A DNA stretch of 64,000 nt, taken from Bryoerythrophyllum caledonicum (lineage: Eukaryota; Streptophyta; Bryopsida; Pottiales; Pottiaceae). Of this stretch, positions 21,739-34,462 are shown piece after piece (position 1 is the stretch's first letter; the number at the start of each line of letters is the position of its first letter). Position numbers and translations under genes: made by a program. The stretch spans positions 11,094,867 to 11,158,866 of the forward strand of contig OZ020523.1 of assembly GCA_963971425.1 (NCBI GenBank), written 5' to 3'. Below the pieces are notes generated by a model, which saw only the letters and a list, made by a program, of their open reading frames with translations, searched no databases and was not told where the DNA came from.

Positions 21739-24700
21739 TTACACCTCTTTGGATCTGAACATACCATTCGTTTCACGCTGAGGACTTCCTTTCACTGGAG
21801 CTGGAGAAGCCGAATTCACGAGCCTATGGCTGCTTGACAACCGTTTAACTCCACTGCTCACCATCCGGCTGGCCCTGACGACACCCGAGCCTACTGCGCC
21901 AACACCAGTGCCCACCAGCTTCGCTCCACCTGAGCCAACTGTGGAAAAGCCTGTTCCAACCATCTTCACACCTCCTCCTACAGCATCCATAGCGCCTCCA
22001 ATCACTCCAGCGTTTGCCAGCTCTTCTTTGGCTTCGCGTTCTCCTTTCTCGATGGCCATGGCGATCTCCTGCTCCTCTTTGGTGTACGGGTGGTAAAGCA
22101 GCTGGAGTAGATAGAAAATTAGTTAGTACATCCTTGTTCAAGGGAAGCTGAGATTGAATGGCTCTCATACACAACTTTGTGATTAAAAGCATGAGTCCAG
22201 CAGGCTGCGCATATGACAATTGATTTCGCAATACCAGTCGCAATATATACGAACTCAGGCATACTATCACAACTGTAACTGTTCTGGGTCTCCACATGAT
22301 GAATTCATTGACAGGAAATATACAGGGTGTGCTTCTTGCGGAAGTATAAATGCTATGCTTACTCTGACAGTGATGGAGCCACAATCGCCTTTGTCTTTGA
22401 CTCTGACGAAGTCTAGGGATTTGTACAACTTTTTGGTTACCTCAATCTCAGTATCTGGTTCCAAATCATGTAGCGATATTGCAGTGATACCAAGTACCTT
22501 GTCTGTTCCAATGTCCTCGTCCTTGACCTGAAAGGAACCATAAAGAAGGTCATTATGAGACAAATCATTCGCTAATAGGAACCAGCAACAGAATACTGGA
22601 GAGGAAACCCGAGATATCGTGATCAGAAATCGTCCTTCTTGATATTTGAACGTGTGTCGTAAGTTGTTATGAAAGCCCAAGTCCACACAGATATGCACAT
22701 ATTCCATACTTATGGATATCATTATTTTCCATTTGTCAGTACAAAACTCTTGCATGATCAGCCGTGCGGTGTACAAACCACAGTAGAAACAAGCCAAGTG
22801 CTGGATGAGGTCAGTTTAGAAGCACAAACCTGCAAAACCAGAGTCTGGGTTTCGGTATCCTCCACATCGAAATCGAAGTCCTCATTCCATACAGGATTCA
22901 GATTGCTGTCAATTACTCTAGTTTTCTTCTTAAAGAGCACCCTTACAAAGAGCCGAACATACGGATCTGATTTGCCAATTCTTTCCTTGTTCTTCAGACT
23001 TGTAGCTTTCACCACGGTGACCCGTAACTTGCCTTGAAGTTTCAATCCAAGATCACTGAAGTCAAACATAATAATGTCAAAACGTCTCGCATTAGTCGGA
23101 AAAAAACCGGAAAAAAAGAAAAAAGAGACTTTTGACCTAATGTGGATTTGAGCTGAATTGCTCATCATAATATGCGAGAACTATCAATGGACTGTACAAC
23201 CTATTTTAATTGACAATTTCGAGCATCGACGGAGTTTCCAAGACAATGCGTCAGCTTAACTATTTTGATCCTGATTCTTTTAGTTTTTTTCAACATAGAT
23301 TGAACGATTCGTAAGATTTCACTTCCACAATACTTCAGAAAAACAAAGCGTATATTAAAAGGTGCAATCTTCATTATAAGAATAGACATTATAAGAAGAA
23401 TTACCTTATAATATCTGCAGGTGTGTCACCGACAGGAAGGACAATTCTGTGAGGCCACTCCAATTGATCCGCAACAGAGCTATTCACCATATCCTTCACA
23501 ATAGAAACGAGCACTTAAAGACCAGCAACGCCTAAAGAATCATCGATATGCACCCAAGGAAGAGAATGCTCTAGCTCTAATGAAACGAAGTACAGTAATG
23601 AAAACGATATATGACTGTACTTAAGACCAGATTCACTGGGAAGGACCGCATCGGATCATCAGAAAGAAGATGAATTGATATCAGCCTTGGTTCCATCATG
23701 ATTTACGAAAGATCTACCGCATGAATCGTTTCTTTCGGGTACCAACCTCTATCATGTCGCCCAGGCCTGGGATGGATCCGGCAGTACCACCAATAACTTT
23801 GAGTTTGTAGTCGATTTGGAATTTTGGCTGCAGGCACATAACAAGATCAGCATTGAAATCAACCACTTATTTCTTATCTTATCAGGCAACAAAGTACTTT
23901 ATCTCGATGCAAGTCGTAGCGCAAAACGCTGTTCTCTCTAGATACACAAATTTTGCAAAATCGTCTTAAAATGAACCATGTGCCAGTGGTATTTTACATT
24001 GGGTAGAACAGCAACAACGAGAGCTGATATGCACGGTATCTCATCTGAAAGCTGGAATATCACACGAATGGTTGCAAAGAATGACAACTTCTTCAGCTGC
24101 AGATTGACAACATAAAACTATTAGCTGGACAGTTCACCTCCGACATCACAAATAAACAATTACATCAGTATTGCAGCAATACAAGTACCAAAGTAGAACT
24201 GCGACATCGCTTGGCTTTCCACGTTAACTAAAATCTATGTTATTAAATTCAGTCATTCACGCATTAGGACCACTATTCAAATATAATAATCATTTTCTGT
24301 TTTTTTTAAAATTTTTGGGTTCATAACAGCACTCTTACAGATGCAAAAAAAGTCATGAATCAACTTCTGAATCACCTGAATAGGCAACTCGGTGCCCATA
24401 ACAGCTACGTTAAGCACAATATCTCCATCTCCACCCCACTTAAAGTCCATATCCATATGCACCTGACCCTTCCGCAAACTCTGTAATCTAACTCCTGAAC
24501 ATGAGAGAAAAACTTATCATAATTAGCGACAATCTGCAAGTCAATTATATCAGTCCAAACACAATCAGGAAAAAGGTAAAGAAAGCTTAATAATCTCATA
24601 ATCTGACCATCAATTTGTGGAGGAACTTTTCCAAGATGAAACTTGTCGAGTGTGATCGATGAAATCCCAGCAGGCCTATACATCTCCAACATTGGCTCAA

Positions 24701-25814
24701 GCGCCAGCTTCACCGCTTGTTCAGTGGCCTGCGAATGTATCAGTGGCAAAAACGCCATAATGAACTGCGTGATCTTCTTTGAAACAGTCTTTCGTAAAGA
24801 TTTCAAGACATTTTCACAGAGGACTGCAACAGATGTCTCAATGATACCAATAAACTAAGAGCAGTGACTCTCACTACTGCAATAAAAGAAATTATGACAG
24901 TACACAATCTCATTTGCAAAAAAGTGGACATACCTCCACTACAAATGGCCAAAACTTAACCAACATTTCGTTTAACCAAGTAACCTGTCAAATGCCAGCA
25001 AATCCAACTAAGATCAGCAAGAGCAAAGCATCAACACCTGCGCAAGAAGACACATCGAATCTAAGTTACCAATGAAATAGCGTCAGCGTAGACGTTTCCA
25101 TGGTGAACGATTACGATACACAGAGTGCTTGTTTTGCTTTAGAATCATGATGCTGAAGACCAGGCTCGCAATTAACTAAGTTACATACCTTCTCAAAGGT
25201 CAGGAATGAAATATGGTTTGGATAGTTACTTCCACACAGCTTCTTCAAGTCCACTTCATCTGCTAGACTTAACAGATGAATTCCAGACATCTGGCAACAA
25301 CAATATGGAAAAAATGAAGATTAGCTCGTAATTGTACACCTCAGTAGTACAAAAACAAAATCCCGCTTTAACATTCATGAAACTGGTGCTGAGCTTCAAC
25401 ACATCAAATACAAAGAATTTCAAAGTGGCAATCGATGTAATGTAGAGGCAGAACTGAGTCGGAATAAATCCCCTTCTGATATTGACGGTATGTTATAACC
25501 TTCGACTGAAAGTTCATATACAAAGACTCCCTTGAGAAAAGGTGTCATTCTTCTATCAGCAGCTTCGTGATATTTTGTTTCCCCGATGCAAGTTTATCAA
25601 ACGACAAGTGCAATTGAGCACAATTAAGTAACACGATATGACCTAGTCTAAAACTAGAGAGCTAAAGAACGTGCCGAATCAATAACACAAAGAGCATACG
25701 AAGATCGATTACCTTGCGAACTCTCGCCTTCTTTCGGATGTCCGACAAGTACTGAAACCCCGCCACAAGTGCCACCCCGATGAGAAAACCAAAAAAGAGC
25801 CCGCCGAGCACCAT
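21739..25814 (-). CDS. SYT7: Synaptotagmin-7/CLB1 (NTMC2T4) homologue
   Basis: Eleven exons on the minus strand join in frame to 505 residues: 25,713-25,814; 25,189-25,290; 24,934-24,984; 24,608-24,728; 24,376-24,494; 23,998-24,096; 23,747-23,827; 23,405-23,493; 22,830-23,055; 22,363-22,527; 21,739-22,101. All have GT/AG borders and matching phases. Residues 1-22 are a membrane anchor (MVLGGLFFGFLIGVALVAGF). Residues ~50-255 are a lipid-transfer SMP domain (VTWLNEMLVKFWPFVVE; IFQLSDEIPCIS; IGGTAGSIPGLGDMIE). Residues ~256-388 are one C2 domain (GKSDPYVRL; LNPVWNEDFDF; DEDIGTDKVLG, keeping the acidic loop 3), followed by a charged segment and a Gly-Val-rich tail (GVIGGAMDAVGGGV). Arabidopsis CLB1 has this plan and is about 510 residues. 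The family tethers endoplasmic reticulum to other membranes and binds phospholipid, with Ca2+ dependence. It is convergent with the thioesterase and shares its upstream sequence. Confidence 0.95.
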
Positions 25815-26192
25815 ATCGCCAGTCCTGGATTCTAAGGAACACGCTCCTCAGAACGTAAAATACAGCCTCTCGACTCCGCTACCTTCACATCCAGGCACCA
25901 CGTCCCTTCCTCATCGTAGCAACAAATAACGCCTCCTTCACTACAGCAAAGATCCGCTTCTTCTCTTCACTAGAATCTGCCAAGCGTGCCTTCAATAATT
26001 GTAGCAGACACACCGAAAACAGAGAAACGGTCGAGAACACGCAGTTGCGAAAATATCACCAATCATGAATCCTTCTCTCATAAAACAAGATCCAGAAAGT
26101 GTTTTCGCTTCCTGTATCGAGATTCGCTAGCAAATGTCCATCGCTCAAGAATCACAAAAACGAAAACACCGCACGTGTACAGAAAACCGCAC

Positions 26193-28600
26193 GAAAAGAC
26201 ATTCAGATCACCGTAATCCCTATCTGGATTCTTCAATCCTCTCAAAAGCACGACTAATCAAACGCATTAAACTCCACAACCGACAAAAGCAGACTTGCGC
26301 TTGAAGCGAGCACATAAGCACTATCGAAAGCGCAGTCCTGATCATGCAGGGACGGATACAGAAACGAAGTTGAACACGCAACTAGAGCAACAAACCTGGG
26401 TTGGGCTAAGTCGCCTCCACATGCAATCAATGTGCTCGAAGAAGAAGAGCCCGCTCCACATCGCCTCGCACTCGCCGGCCGGGAGGGCTCAATTCTCAAT
26501 CCTTTCCCTCATGCCACTGGAAGCGGATGCGCTGAGGGAGTTGGTACCGTCTAAAACTCACCAGAAGCACGGCCATTGCCAAACCCTCTTCATCCTTCGC
26601 CGCCATCGCCAGCTGATCACGACAATGTGAGGTTGACCATCAAGGACCACAACATCCGTCCAGGTATCACATTGGTATCACACAGGTAACACACAAGTAT
26701 CAGACATTATCTGGATGAAAGAGAAGGAGCTCAAAATCCGTCACGAGATCAGATTCTCTGACCATCTTAGATGATATCGGCAATAACGGTTTTGAGATAT
26801 ACCTTTTCTCGTACGGAGCCGCAGCCATCTCCGGATATCAGCCAGAGTATAACCTGGGACGTTGGACGGCTTCCATAGTAGGGAGTGTTTTTTTAAAAAT
26901 GATTGTTTCCAATCCTGTCTACAAGTTGGGTACCTGCTTTGCCTTCTCAGCAGCTTTCTATAGATGGCCTCATGGTTATTTGGAGTGGTGGTACAATGCC
27001 ATGATAAGCGTGCCGTCTGAGGTTATGAGGAGGGAGGCATCTAAAACCTCCCTAGTTTTCACGCCGAGTTCCGGAGATGATGTTTGTTGGTCGGTTATCA
27101 TATTTTAGTGACTGCTTTTCCTCTTTTGCTTTCAGTTGCTCACTTCCCCTTTTTCCCAAAGACACACTTCACTCACTCTTGAGTCATTGGTTCATTCGAC
27201 TGTTTCTTGGTGGCAAGGTTACTATATCCTGCATCGATGGATGAAATGCGGATGGATACCTTTAGAAGTGTCATCCATTTTTCATTACTTGTCACATGTA
27301 TACTTGCCGCATTTCTTTATTTTTATTTTTTCACAATACAAGAAACACTTACCTGCAAAGCAATAACCCACATCCACACACGGGTTGGCCACCCATCAGA
27401 CACACGATGGGATTACTACCAAACTCATGAACACAATCCACCATGTTGCCGTGTCTCTTGCACACGGCCTCGAAACAACCCCAATCGGCATCAAATTGGG
27501 TGGTAGTGTCAATGTTATTTTGATTGGAGCTAGCCGTAGCAACCCAGCCCTACGCCACTCTACCGTAATCTGTGAGGCCTTGTCAAGTAACACCTTGCAC
27601 CTTGTGCATGCTCCAACGCTGTTCATTGTACTTGCCGCATTTTCCACTTGCGTTCCCTATACCTTACATGATTTTTGACTTTGAGTTCATTTTTTTAAAA
27701 GTCCTTCAAGAAAGTAAGTGTTAGATGCTCTAATTCATTTGGAAAATTGAACCCAAGATCATGTGGTTAACGCACTGAGCTTTTGCCAATCAACCTTCAT
27801 TCTAGTGGATGTAAAAATCCTTATAGAAAATTGTATTTATACTTGTGGCAAGTGGGTTTTTGTTGACGCTAACAACTCCCATTTTCACAAGTACTGCCTA
27901 AATGATGAGTTGTGGAACAATCAAATGCATGGATCGAAACTAGATCGAATGTATTTTTCAATGAATAAGATTGAAAATAATTTTCCAATGTATAAGATCA
28001 ATTATTTACCACAAATAGTTTAATAATAGCTATTGAATGGTAGTTATTATTTCTCATAAAGATTAATATATATCAATATAGTTGTTGAGATCTAGATAAA
28101 TTTTCAATGTGCATTCCAGCAACAATAGCGATGCCTTGTTTGAATCTTAATACGCTACTTTGAAGTGGAAGAGTATTTCGCTGGAGAATTGAAGAGTGTC
28201 GAAGGACTTAAGTTAGTATGGTAGTTGTCAAGTTGTGAGTGGTAAGTAAGTTTGAGAACTTCTAGGGATGAAACAATCTGAGTTTCTTTCATGTGCTCAT
28301 GCTGGAATATTTATGGCATACAAATTTGTGATGGTTTACTATGTAGATATGCAATTGTGAATGTGGGCCGGTTGGAGCTCAATACCAGATGTGCAATCTA
28401 ATTTTCTTCAGCACTCATATCTTGGTTACATGTGAAAGCATTAACTCCTAATCGACCGTGCGTCATATTATGAGACTAATTTTAACAAAGTATTATTATC
28501 TACAATCACAAGATCTTGAAGTTTAGTAGTTTAAAAAGACACTCAAAATATTTCATAAACTTTGACTGGATGGATTGTAAGATAACAAATGTCTTGTTTG
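26193..28600 (-). repeat. Right arm (B) of the large inverted duplication
   Basis: Reverse complement of arm A (10,195-13,676). The first ~580 bases next to SYT7 are nearly identical to the thioesterase upstream region; similarity falls further out. It keeps empty sites for the hAT-like MITE (single ATGAGACT at 28,470-28,477) and the Harbinger MITE (near 26,765). Arm B has one extra block at about 26,785-27,150. Confidence 0.8.
26785..27150. other. Arm-B-specific insertion, origin unknown
   Basis: Absent from arm A. A frame at 26,899-27,108 (69 residues, starting MIVSNPVYKLG) is open, but I recognise no family and see no splice context. It may be a captured fragment or a chance frame. Confidence 0.4.
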
Positions 28601-28620
28601 AATTTGATATATTGTGTAAA

Positions 28621-29165
28621 GAAAGATCGATAACCACAACAAATCGAGAGTACTAACTAACATCAAATAAACAAAAAACATACACTAAAACAAATATAAT
28701 TAATACACTCTCAAGGAACAAGTATGAAATCACTTCCGTAGTCAAGCTTCTTGCGCTCCACGAAGGGAGAACCAACGAGTGCAAGTAGTATAGGAGAATG
28801 CGGAGCCTTTACTAATGATAAACAATCATTTACAAGCAAAAGTAATCACTAACACACACTCTAACTCACTCACAAAGCTTGACTTGACAAAGACGTCAAG
28901 TCAAGGACGTGTGCAGCGCTATACACACACGCATACAACCCTATGTGGATGAAAATCACCCATGGATGAATGCGGTGTGCCGCCATTCATCCCTAAACAC
29001 ATGTAGATTAGTAACAAACTAATCTACGCTAAAACTACGATACAGAGAGGCCTTCAACGCCACGTCGAGTGATAGCTGTCGTGTAAATAAAGATCGATAA
29101 CCACAACAGATTGAGTGTTCTAACCAACATCAAATAAACAAAAAACATGCACTAAAACAAGTTTA
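28621..29165. repeat. Pair of ~75 bp direct repeats
   Basis: GAAAGATCGATAACCACAAC at about 28,621 and AAAGATCGATAACCACAACA at about 29,096 begin two similar stretches that include ACATCAAATAAACAAAAAAC. They are about 475 bases apart. The DNA between them holds short near-palindromes such as TTGACTTGACAAAGACGTCAAGTCAA but no gene. It could be a decayed LTR-related structure. The spacer from 29,170 to 29,590 shows nothing else I can identify. Confidence 0.5.
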
Positions 29166-29589
29166 CGTAGTACACCTCAAGTTCCCTCTAACGGATAATG
29201 TGACCGAGCTAGAACCATACAACACTAACAAGACTAAACGCCAGGGTGATGTCGCTGCAACAACTGTATGCATTCAGTTGAAGATGTCGCTTGTCGCCAA
29301 ATCAATACGCATATGGAGAAGTAACAAAGAGAGGGTAGGCCATGTGCAATGTAAATCCCATCTTTAATTGCCATAAGCAACTCTGTTGCCAATCCCTTGG
29401 TCAACCTTTACGTTGCCTATCCCTATATCAAAACCAAGAACTTCAATTACATGGCAATCCACGACACAGTGACAAGTCCACGAGGAATTCAAGCCGTTTC
29501 ATTGGGTGAAACGTGGCTCGAAGACCTCTGACAACAAGGGCAAGTTCAATCCCCGGACAGTAGAGTAGAGAGAGACAGCGTCAGACAAG

Positions 29590-29845
29590 CCATATACTAA
29601 CCATGCTGGAAATGGTCACAAAGCAATAGGGTAGCCCTTCTTCTCACCAAATACAAAACTTGGAAGGCCGTTGGGCACAACCGCCAACTCCGGATGAACG
29701 GAGCCATTAATGGATAAATGATAGGGAGTAAAATTCGTAGAGTGCTCCCGACACTCCCGGCCATCCTTGCCTTCCAGCAACAAAATGCCACTGGGCAACA
29801 CATCATTCACGCAAAAAATGATGCGCCCAACCTTGTCATCCAAGG
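29590..29845 (-). pseudogene. PHD-finger-like segment after the integrase
   Basis: Two overlapping frames together read as a polyprotein tail: VLLLEGKDGRECREH-type sequence, then VPNGLPSFVFGEKKG and, in the next frame, ATLLLCDHFQHG. The GEKKGA..LLLCD..QHG pattern is that of a PHD finger with some Cys codons mutated. In chromoviruses a chromodomain often occupies this place; a PHD-type reader would be an alternative way to recognise chromatin. A frameshift separates the halves. Confidence 0.5.
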
Positions 29846-30189
29846 TCGTACGTGCCTCATGCTGCAGATAAATGTAACCCCCGTGGAAAAACGTTGCAGC
29901 TGAGGTCAGTAGGCACCGCTAGGAATACGAGCATACCGTAAGGTGCCACGGTATTGAGCTATGGACAAGTTCTGCATGGCCATGGGCATAGCCCGCTTGA
30001 AGAACTTCACTCGATCCCGTAGGCACTGGGCCCACACCTCTGGATCGTCCCAATCCACAACCGGAGCCAACTTTTCTCAAACGAAACTCGGTAAAATTGG
30101 ATTTTTCCCGTATGACAACCAATACGGACTGAAAGCAACCAGTGAAGCCTGCCGAATAAACCGGTACCCCATCGCAATCCATCATATCA

Positions 30190-30820
30190 TTAGATTCTAA
30201 TCACGGTGGCGACCCTGAAGTAATCCATACTTTTGTAGGCGCCGCTTCACGGTCTGAACCACGCACTCCGCCAAACTGTCCGCTTCGAGGTGATCCCGAG
30301 AAGTGGTACGATGGTTAATCAAAGCCTTGGTAGACAAAGCTTCAAAAGCCCCTAGAAACTTACGCCCCTAATAACTCAAAACCTCAGTTGGAGCTCCAAA
30401 ACAAGCCAACACCCGGTCGAGGAATGCCATGGCCACCAACTCTGAAGTTTTGCGGAAGAGCCACAAGCTCAATCCACTTGCTGAAATGCTCCACCATCAC
30501 CAAGACATATTTGGCTCCGCATAGAGTCACGACAAGTGGACCAACAAAGTCCAAAGACCACCGGTATCCTAGCCCCATAATAGGCAAGGCTGCAACTGGG
30601 GTGACAAGGTGTTGAAGTTGGATCTAACCCGATCACATACTTCACACCGAGAAACATACGTAGCGACATGCTGATACATGTCGGTCCACCAATATTGGCT
30701 GCGCAACATCGAATAAGTTCGTCGCAGACCAAAATGTCCTAGGTCTTCGTGTACTTGCCGTATCAACGAAGCCCTCTGATCTCGCCTTGGAACTATGCGC
30801 CTAGTTCCATCTGGCCACAC
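30190..30820 (-). pseudogene. Gypsy integrase (broken)
   Basis: The 30,569-30,820 part has the integrase zinc-binding region: LIRQVHEDLGHFGLRRTYSM, then CEVCDRVRS. The catalytic core follows in another frame (WSLDFVGPL; YVLVMVEHFSKWIELVALP), then GAPTEVLSY-TAG-GRKF where relatives have DQGREF. More downstream, RTTSRDHLEADSLAECVVQTV and HRD-TAG-NLM fit the same family. At least one frameshift and two TAG stops disrupt it. Confidence 0.85.
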
Positions 30821-31264
30821 CCGAAATAGAAGGTCGTTCTACTACCAGAACCTTGCTATTTGGTGCCCAACTCTACCACGCTCCATAGTAGAAAGAGCTG
30901 GGGGAAGTGTCCCATGTTGTAGCTTATGCAAGACTCGACCGTCTTTCCACACATCGCTAACATCTTGGACCCTATCCAGTTTCTCATCCGTTGCCAAATC
31001 AGACAACGTTGATGCGGAGCTAGACATTAACGGGAGGTAAGCTGCTGCATGCCATCTCAAGACTCCTTGTCATAGTCCCCATGCCATCTCCTTGTCATAG
31101 TCTTGAGATGACATGTCATAGTCCTTGTCATAATTCCCATACCTTCTGACACTAGTCAAATCCTCCTCCAAAGGACTTGGATTGCGAGGTAGACCATCGG
31201 CATCCAAGTTCGTGATGTCGACCCGATGTACAACTTCAAAGTCGTACTCCTGAAGCAAAAAAGC

Positions 31265-31540
31265 CTACCTGGCGAGCTTGTCAGACTCCATGAGCCACTT
31301 CAAAGGCTGATGGTCGATCACCAACGTAGAACGTTGCCCATTCAAATAGGGCCTAAAATGAGCTATGGCCCAAACCATGGCCAAGGTCTCCGGCTCATAG
31401 GATGAATAGTTGGACTTCGCATTGTTGTTGCTCTTAGAAGCAAATGCCACAACGTACTCCCGTCTCTCATCATCCTTTTGAGAAAACACAACCCCCAATC
31501 CGACAACACTCGAGTCTGTGTGCAACTGAAAGGGTCGTGT
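31265..31540 (-). pseudogene. RNase H part of the gypsy element
   Basis: PFQLHTDSSVVGLGVVFSQ carries the first catalytic Asp of RNase H, followed by EYVVAFASKSNNNAKSNYSS and ETLAMVWAIAHFRPYLNGQ. It ends LAR-TAG-AFLLQEYDFEVVHR, where the stop replaces a Trp expected from relatives. The upstream half of the same domain lies beyond the insertion at 33.5 kb. Confidence 0.85.
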
Positions 31541-31545
31541 AGCAC

Positions 31546-33511
31546 CCTAATACCGCGGCCAGGAATGCTAGAATGTGAGTAGTAAGCAATGAACAGTGAG
31601 CGGTGAGCAGTCAGCAACAAGTAATTTATTTTTTCAATTGGGCACCCTATAACCACAAATTTGGGATGATTTACAAGAAACAATTTTACATTGTGACCTA
31701 TTTCCGTGGTATGAAAAAAGTTCAAAATGGGAGAAAATTGGATTTGAAAACCTGGAAATAAACAGTTTGGAGGATATTTGGATGAATGTAGCTAGATGGA
31801 TGAATTTAGATGAATGAGTGCTTAGCTTATAGTTTTAAAAATATAGCAACTTCTAAAATACTAGTAAAAAAATGAAAAAAAAGAGAAAAAAAAACCAGCC
31901 GAGGGGCTCCTCGTTACCGAGGAGTGCCGTGAGGGCAAAATCAAAAAAAAAAAAAAAAAAACCAGCCGAAGGCCTCCTTAGTACCGTGGAGCGCCCTGAG
32001 GGCAAAAACCAAAAAAAAAGAAAAACCACCACCACCTGCCGAAGGGTGCTTCGGTACCGGGAAGCGCCGTGAGGGCAAAATAAAACAAAAACAAAACAAA
32101 ACAAAACCAGTCGTGGGGCTTCTCGATATTGAGGAGCGCCTTGAGGGCAAAATTAAAAAAAAAAAAAAAAACTACCTCTAGAGGGGCACCTCGGTACGAA
32201 GGAGCGCCCTTAGGGCGAAACCAAGGGAAACAAAAAAAAAATACCAAAATACAAAAAATTAAAAATTAATTTTTTTAATAAAATTTTCACCCATTAAAAA
32301 AAATTCTCCTTAAGGGGTTATCTAGATTGCCCATTTGGCACTCCAAACTTCTCTGTAAATTTAAATACAAAAATTCTTGCTTCTACTACAATTTAAGTGA
32401 GGGGAAAAATGGCACCTCGGTACCAAAGTGCCCATTCGGCACTCCAAAATTTTATTTAATTTTGAACAGTAAAATTCTTGTTTCCACTTTAATCTTCATC
32501 GCAGAGGAGCATTAGGCAAACGCAAAGCGTGGGTGAATTGCAAACACATGTATTATGTACACAGATTCTTGTGCAAGGCAAATCTGGAGGACGACAAGTA
32601 TATACATGCACCAAGTCTTAGTTTCAATGAAGTAGAGCTCCTACTCTGCAATAGTAATCTCTAAGTTTTTTGTTTTGGTCATAGTAGTTATGGCAAGTTA
32701 TGGCCTCTTCTATACTTTAACTTTAAAACTACACAAAACTTTGGAGGACCAAAATGGCTCCTTGGTACCAAGATACCCTTTTGGGCTTCACAAAAAACTT
32801 GCGAAGTTCAACGATTTTCACTTGTAGAAATAGTAGAATTTTGTTGAGGAATTTTTTTTGAAACATGTTTTACCCGTTGTTGGGAATGGGAAAAGAAATA
32901 AAAAAAATTAGACAAAAAAAAAGAAATAAATGGGCCTAATAGGCTCTTTGGTACAGAAGAATCTCTTTTGACTTCTTTAAAATCTTGTAGTTCAGGGATT
33001 CCTCTTCACTCTTGAAAGATATATTTTTTATGCGGGATGAATTATAAAGCTCAGTAAACTAACATAGTTTTTGTTTCCCATTACATTTCATGTCGCTCAT
33101 AGAGAAATTTTTGTAAAACTAGATGAGATTTTGAATGGATGCCCTAAACTTCATTCATCCATAAACTCTGTCCATCCATGAAATATATCATCCAAACTTA
33201 TTTATCCATTTAATGACGAGAAACATTCAACTCCATATTAAAGTTTGGTTAGGTTTGTCCCTAAAATTCAACATTTATTTTCATGTGAAGTAATTTCATA
33301 GCCCATTTGTAAGTGAAAAATCACAGAAGACATTTGTAAACCATGGTAATAGGTTGCAAAAACTATTTTTTAAAGAAAATTCCAAATATGATTTACAAAA
33401 AATTCCTATAATTAGGATACTCTTGTCCATTTTTATCCTCCCTCCTCCCTCCTCACTGCTCACTGCTCACCACTCACCGCTCACTGCTCGCATTCTAGCG
33501 TCATTGACGCC
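31546..33511. mobile_element. Uninterrupted 1.9 kb element with GTGAGCA ends (copy 1)
   Basis: It splits the gypsy coding region between RT and RNase H. GTAGCAC occurs at both gypsy borders (31,539-31,545 and 33,512-33,518), consistent with a 7 bp duplication. The ends share the inverted core GCTAGAATGTGAG followed by GTGAGCA/GTGAGCG repeats. Its two halves match the outer parts of the 39,215-59,526 element end to end, including ~0.9 kb on each side. At 32,604-32,607 it keeps a single ACAT where the sister copy carries the giant element. No gene. Superfamily not assigned. Confidence 0.85.
31866..32225. repeat. Tandem hairpin repeats with GGTACC-like centres
   Basis: About six ~58 bp units. 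Each has a run of A, CCAGCCGA-like sequence, then GGCTCCTCGGTACCGAGGAG-like inverted repeats and GCCGTGAGGGC. The long phenylalanine-rich frames on the minus strand here come only from the A runs. The same units appear at 58,970-59,225. Confidence 0.85.
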
Positions 33512-34462
33512 GTAGCACAGGCGCTAAACTGAGCTTCAGCTTCAAAGTAGCAAATGTCTGTTGCTGCTCCCAATCCCAAGTCCATGGAGAGAATAGTCAA
33601 TTGATTAGCAATCAAGCTAAAGTTCTTGACAAATCGGCGATAATAATTCGCCAAGCCAAGAAAAGCTCGAAGCCGTGACACATCGGTTGGGGCAAGAATC
33701 TTCTTCAATGCGTCCACTTTGGCCTACTGCAGGCCAAGACTCCTTGGAACAATCATGTGTCCCAAATATGGCAATTGGTCGTGGAAGAACTTGCACTTGC
33801 CATGGTGCAAGCGCAAACCCTGCCGCCGTTACCTCTAAAACTCCGCCTGAAGATGCCTCACATGCTCCTATGGGCTTCTACTATAAATGATAACATCATT
33901 AATGTACATTGATATGCTACATAGCATCCGGCAAACGATAAACCGGTCAACTTCCGATCCATCACCCTATGAAACTCAACGGATGCATTCTTGAGGCCAA
34001 ATGGGAGAAACTTCCAATGATAGAGTTGATTTCTTCCATCCTGATCAACTCCTCAAAAATGCAGTCTTCACCCGGTCGTCCACCATCAATGGTAACTGGT
34101 AGTAACAAAAACGCAAATCTAGAGTACTGAATATTCTAGCCTGGCCCACTGCATCAAGCATAGAATACCGGTCTCACTTGGTCTTGTGATTGATTGGCCT
34201 ATAATCCCGACACATCAACTTCTCTGTCCAGTTGCTAAAGATATCCTTCTTCGATGGCATAAGCATACTCGCCGTTAGAGAGCTTAATTAAACTAGCCGC
34301 CAATAGCTCGTGACAACGAGTCTGAACCCCGACTTTCTCAAAAAGACCGAGCTTGTACGGTCGTTGAAAGATCGGGTGGTCGTCTTCCAACTGGATGTGT
34401 ACCAATTTGTTTTTGTAGCCCTCCAAATCATGGAGATTAAAGGCAAAACAACTACGATACAA
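33481..34462 (-). pseudogene. Reverse transcriptase of the gypsy element (broken)
   Basis: The 34,235-34,462 segment has the RT entry (HIQLEDDHPIFQRPYKLGLFEK). Minus-strand remains of the palm follow at 33.7-34.2 kb, with stops. The 33,520-33,717 segment is the RT end (MDALKKILAPTDVSRLRAFL; GLANYYRRFVKNFSLIANQL). Coding then stops at the 1.9 kb insertion. Confidence 0.8.

Noticed and set aside
31853..32247. Phenylalanine-rich membrane-like frames on the minus strand
   Set aside because: They come from runs of A in a tandem hairpin repeat, not from coding sequence.
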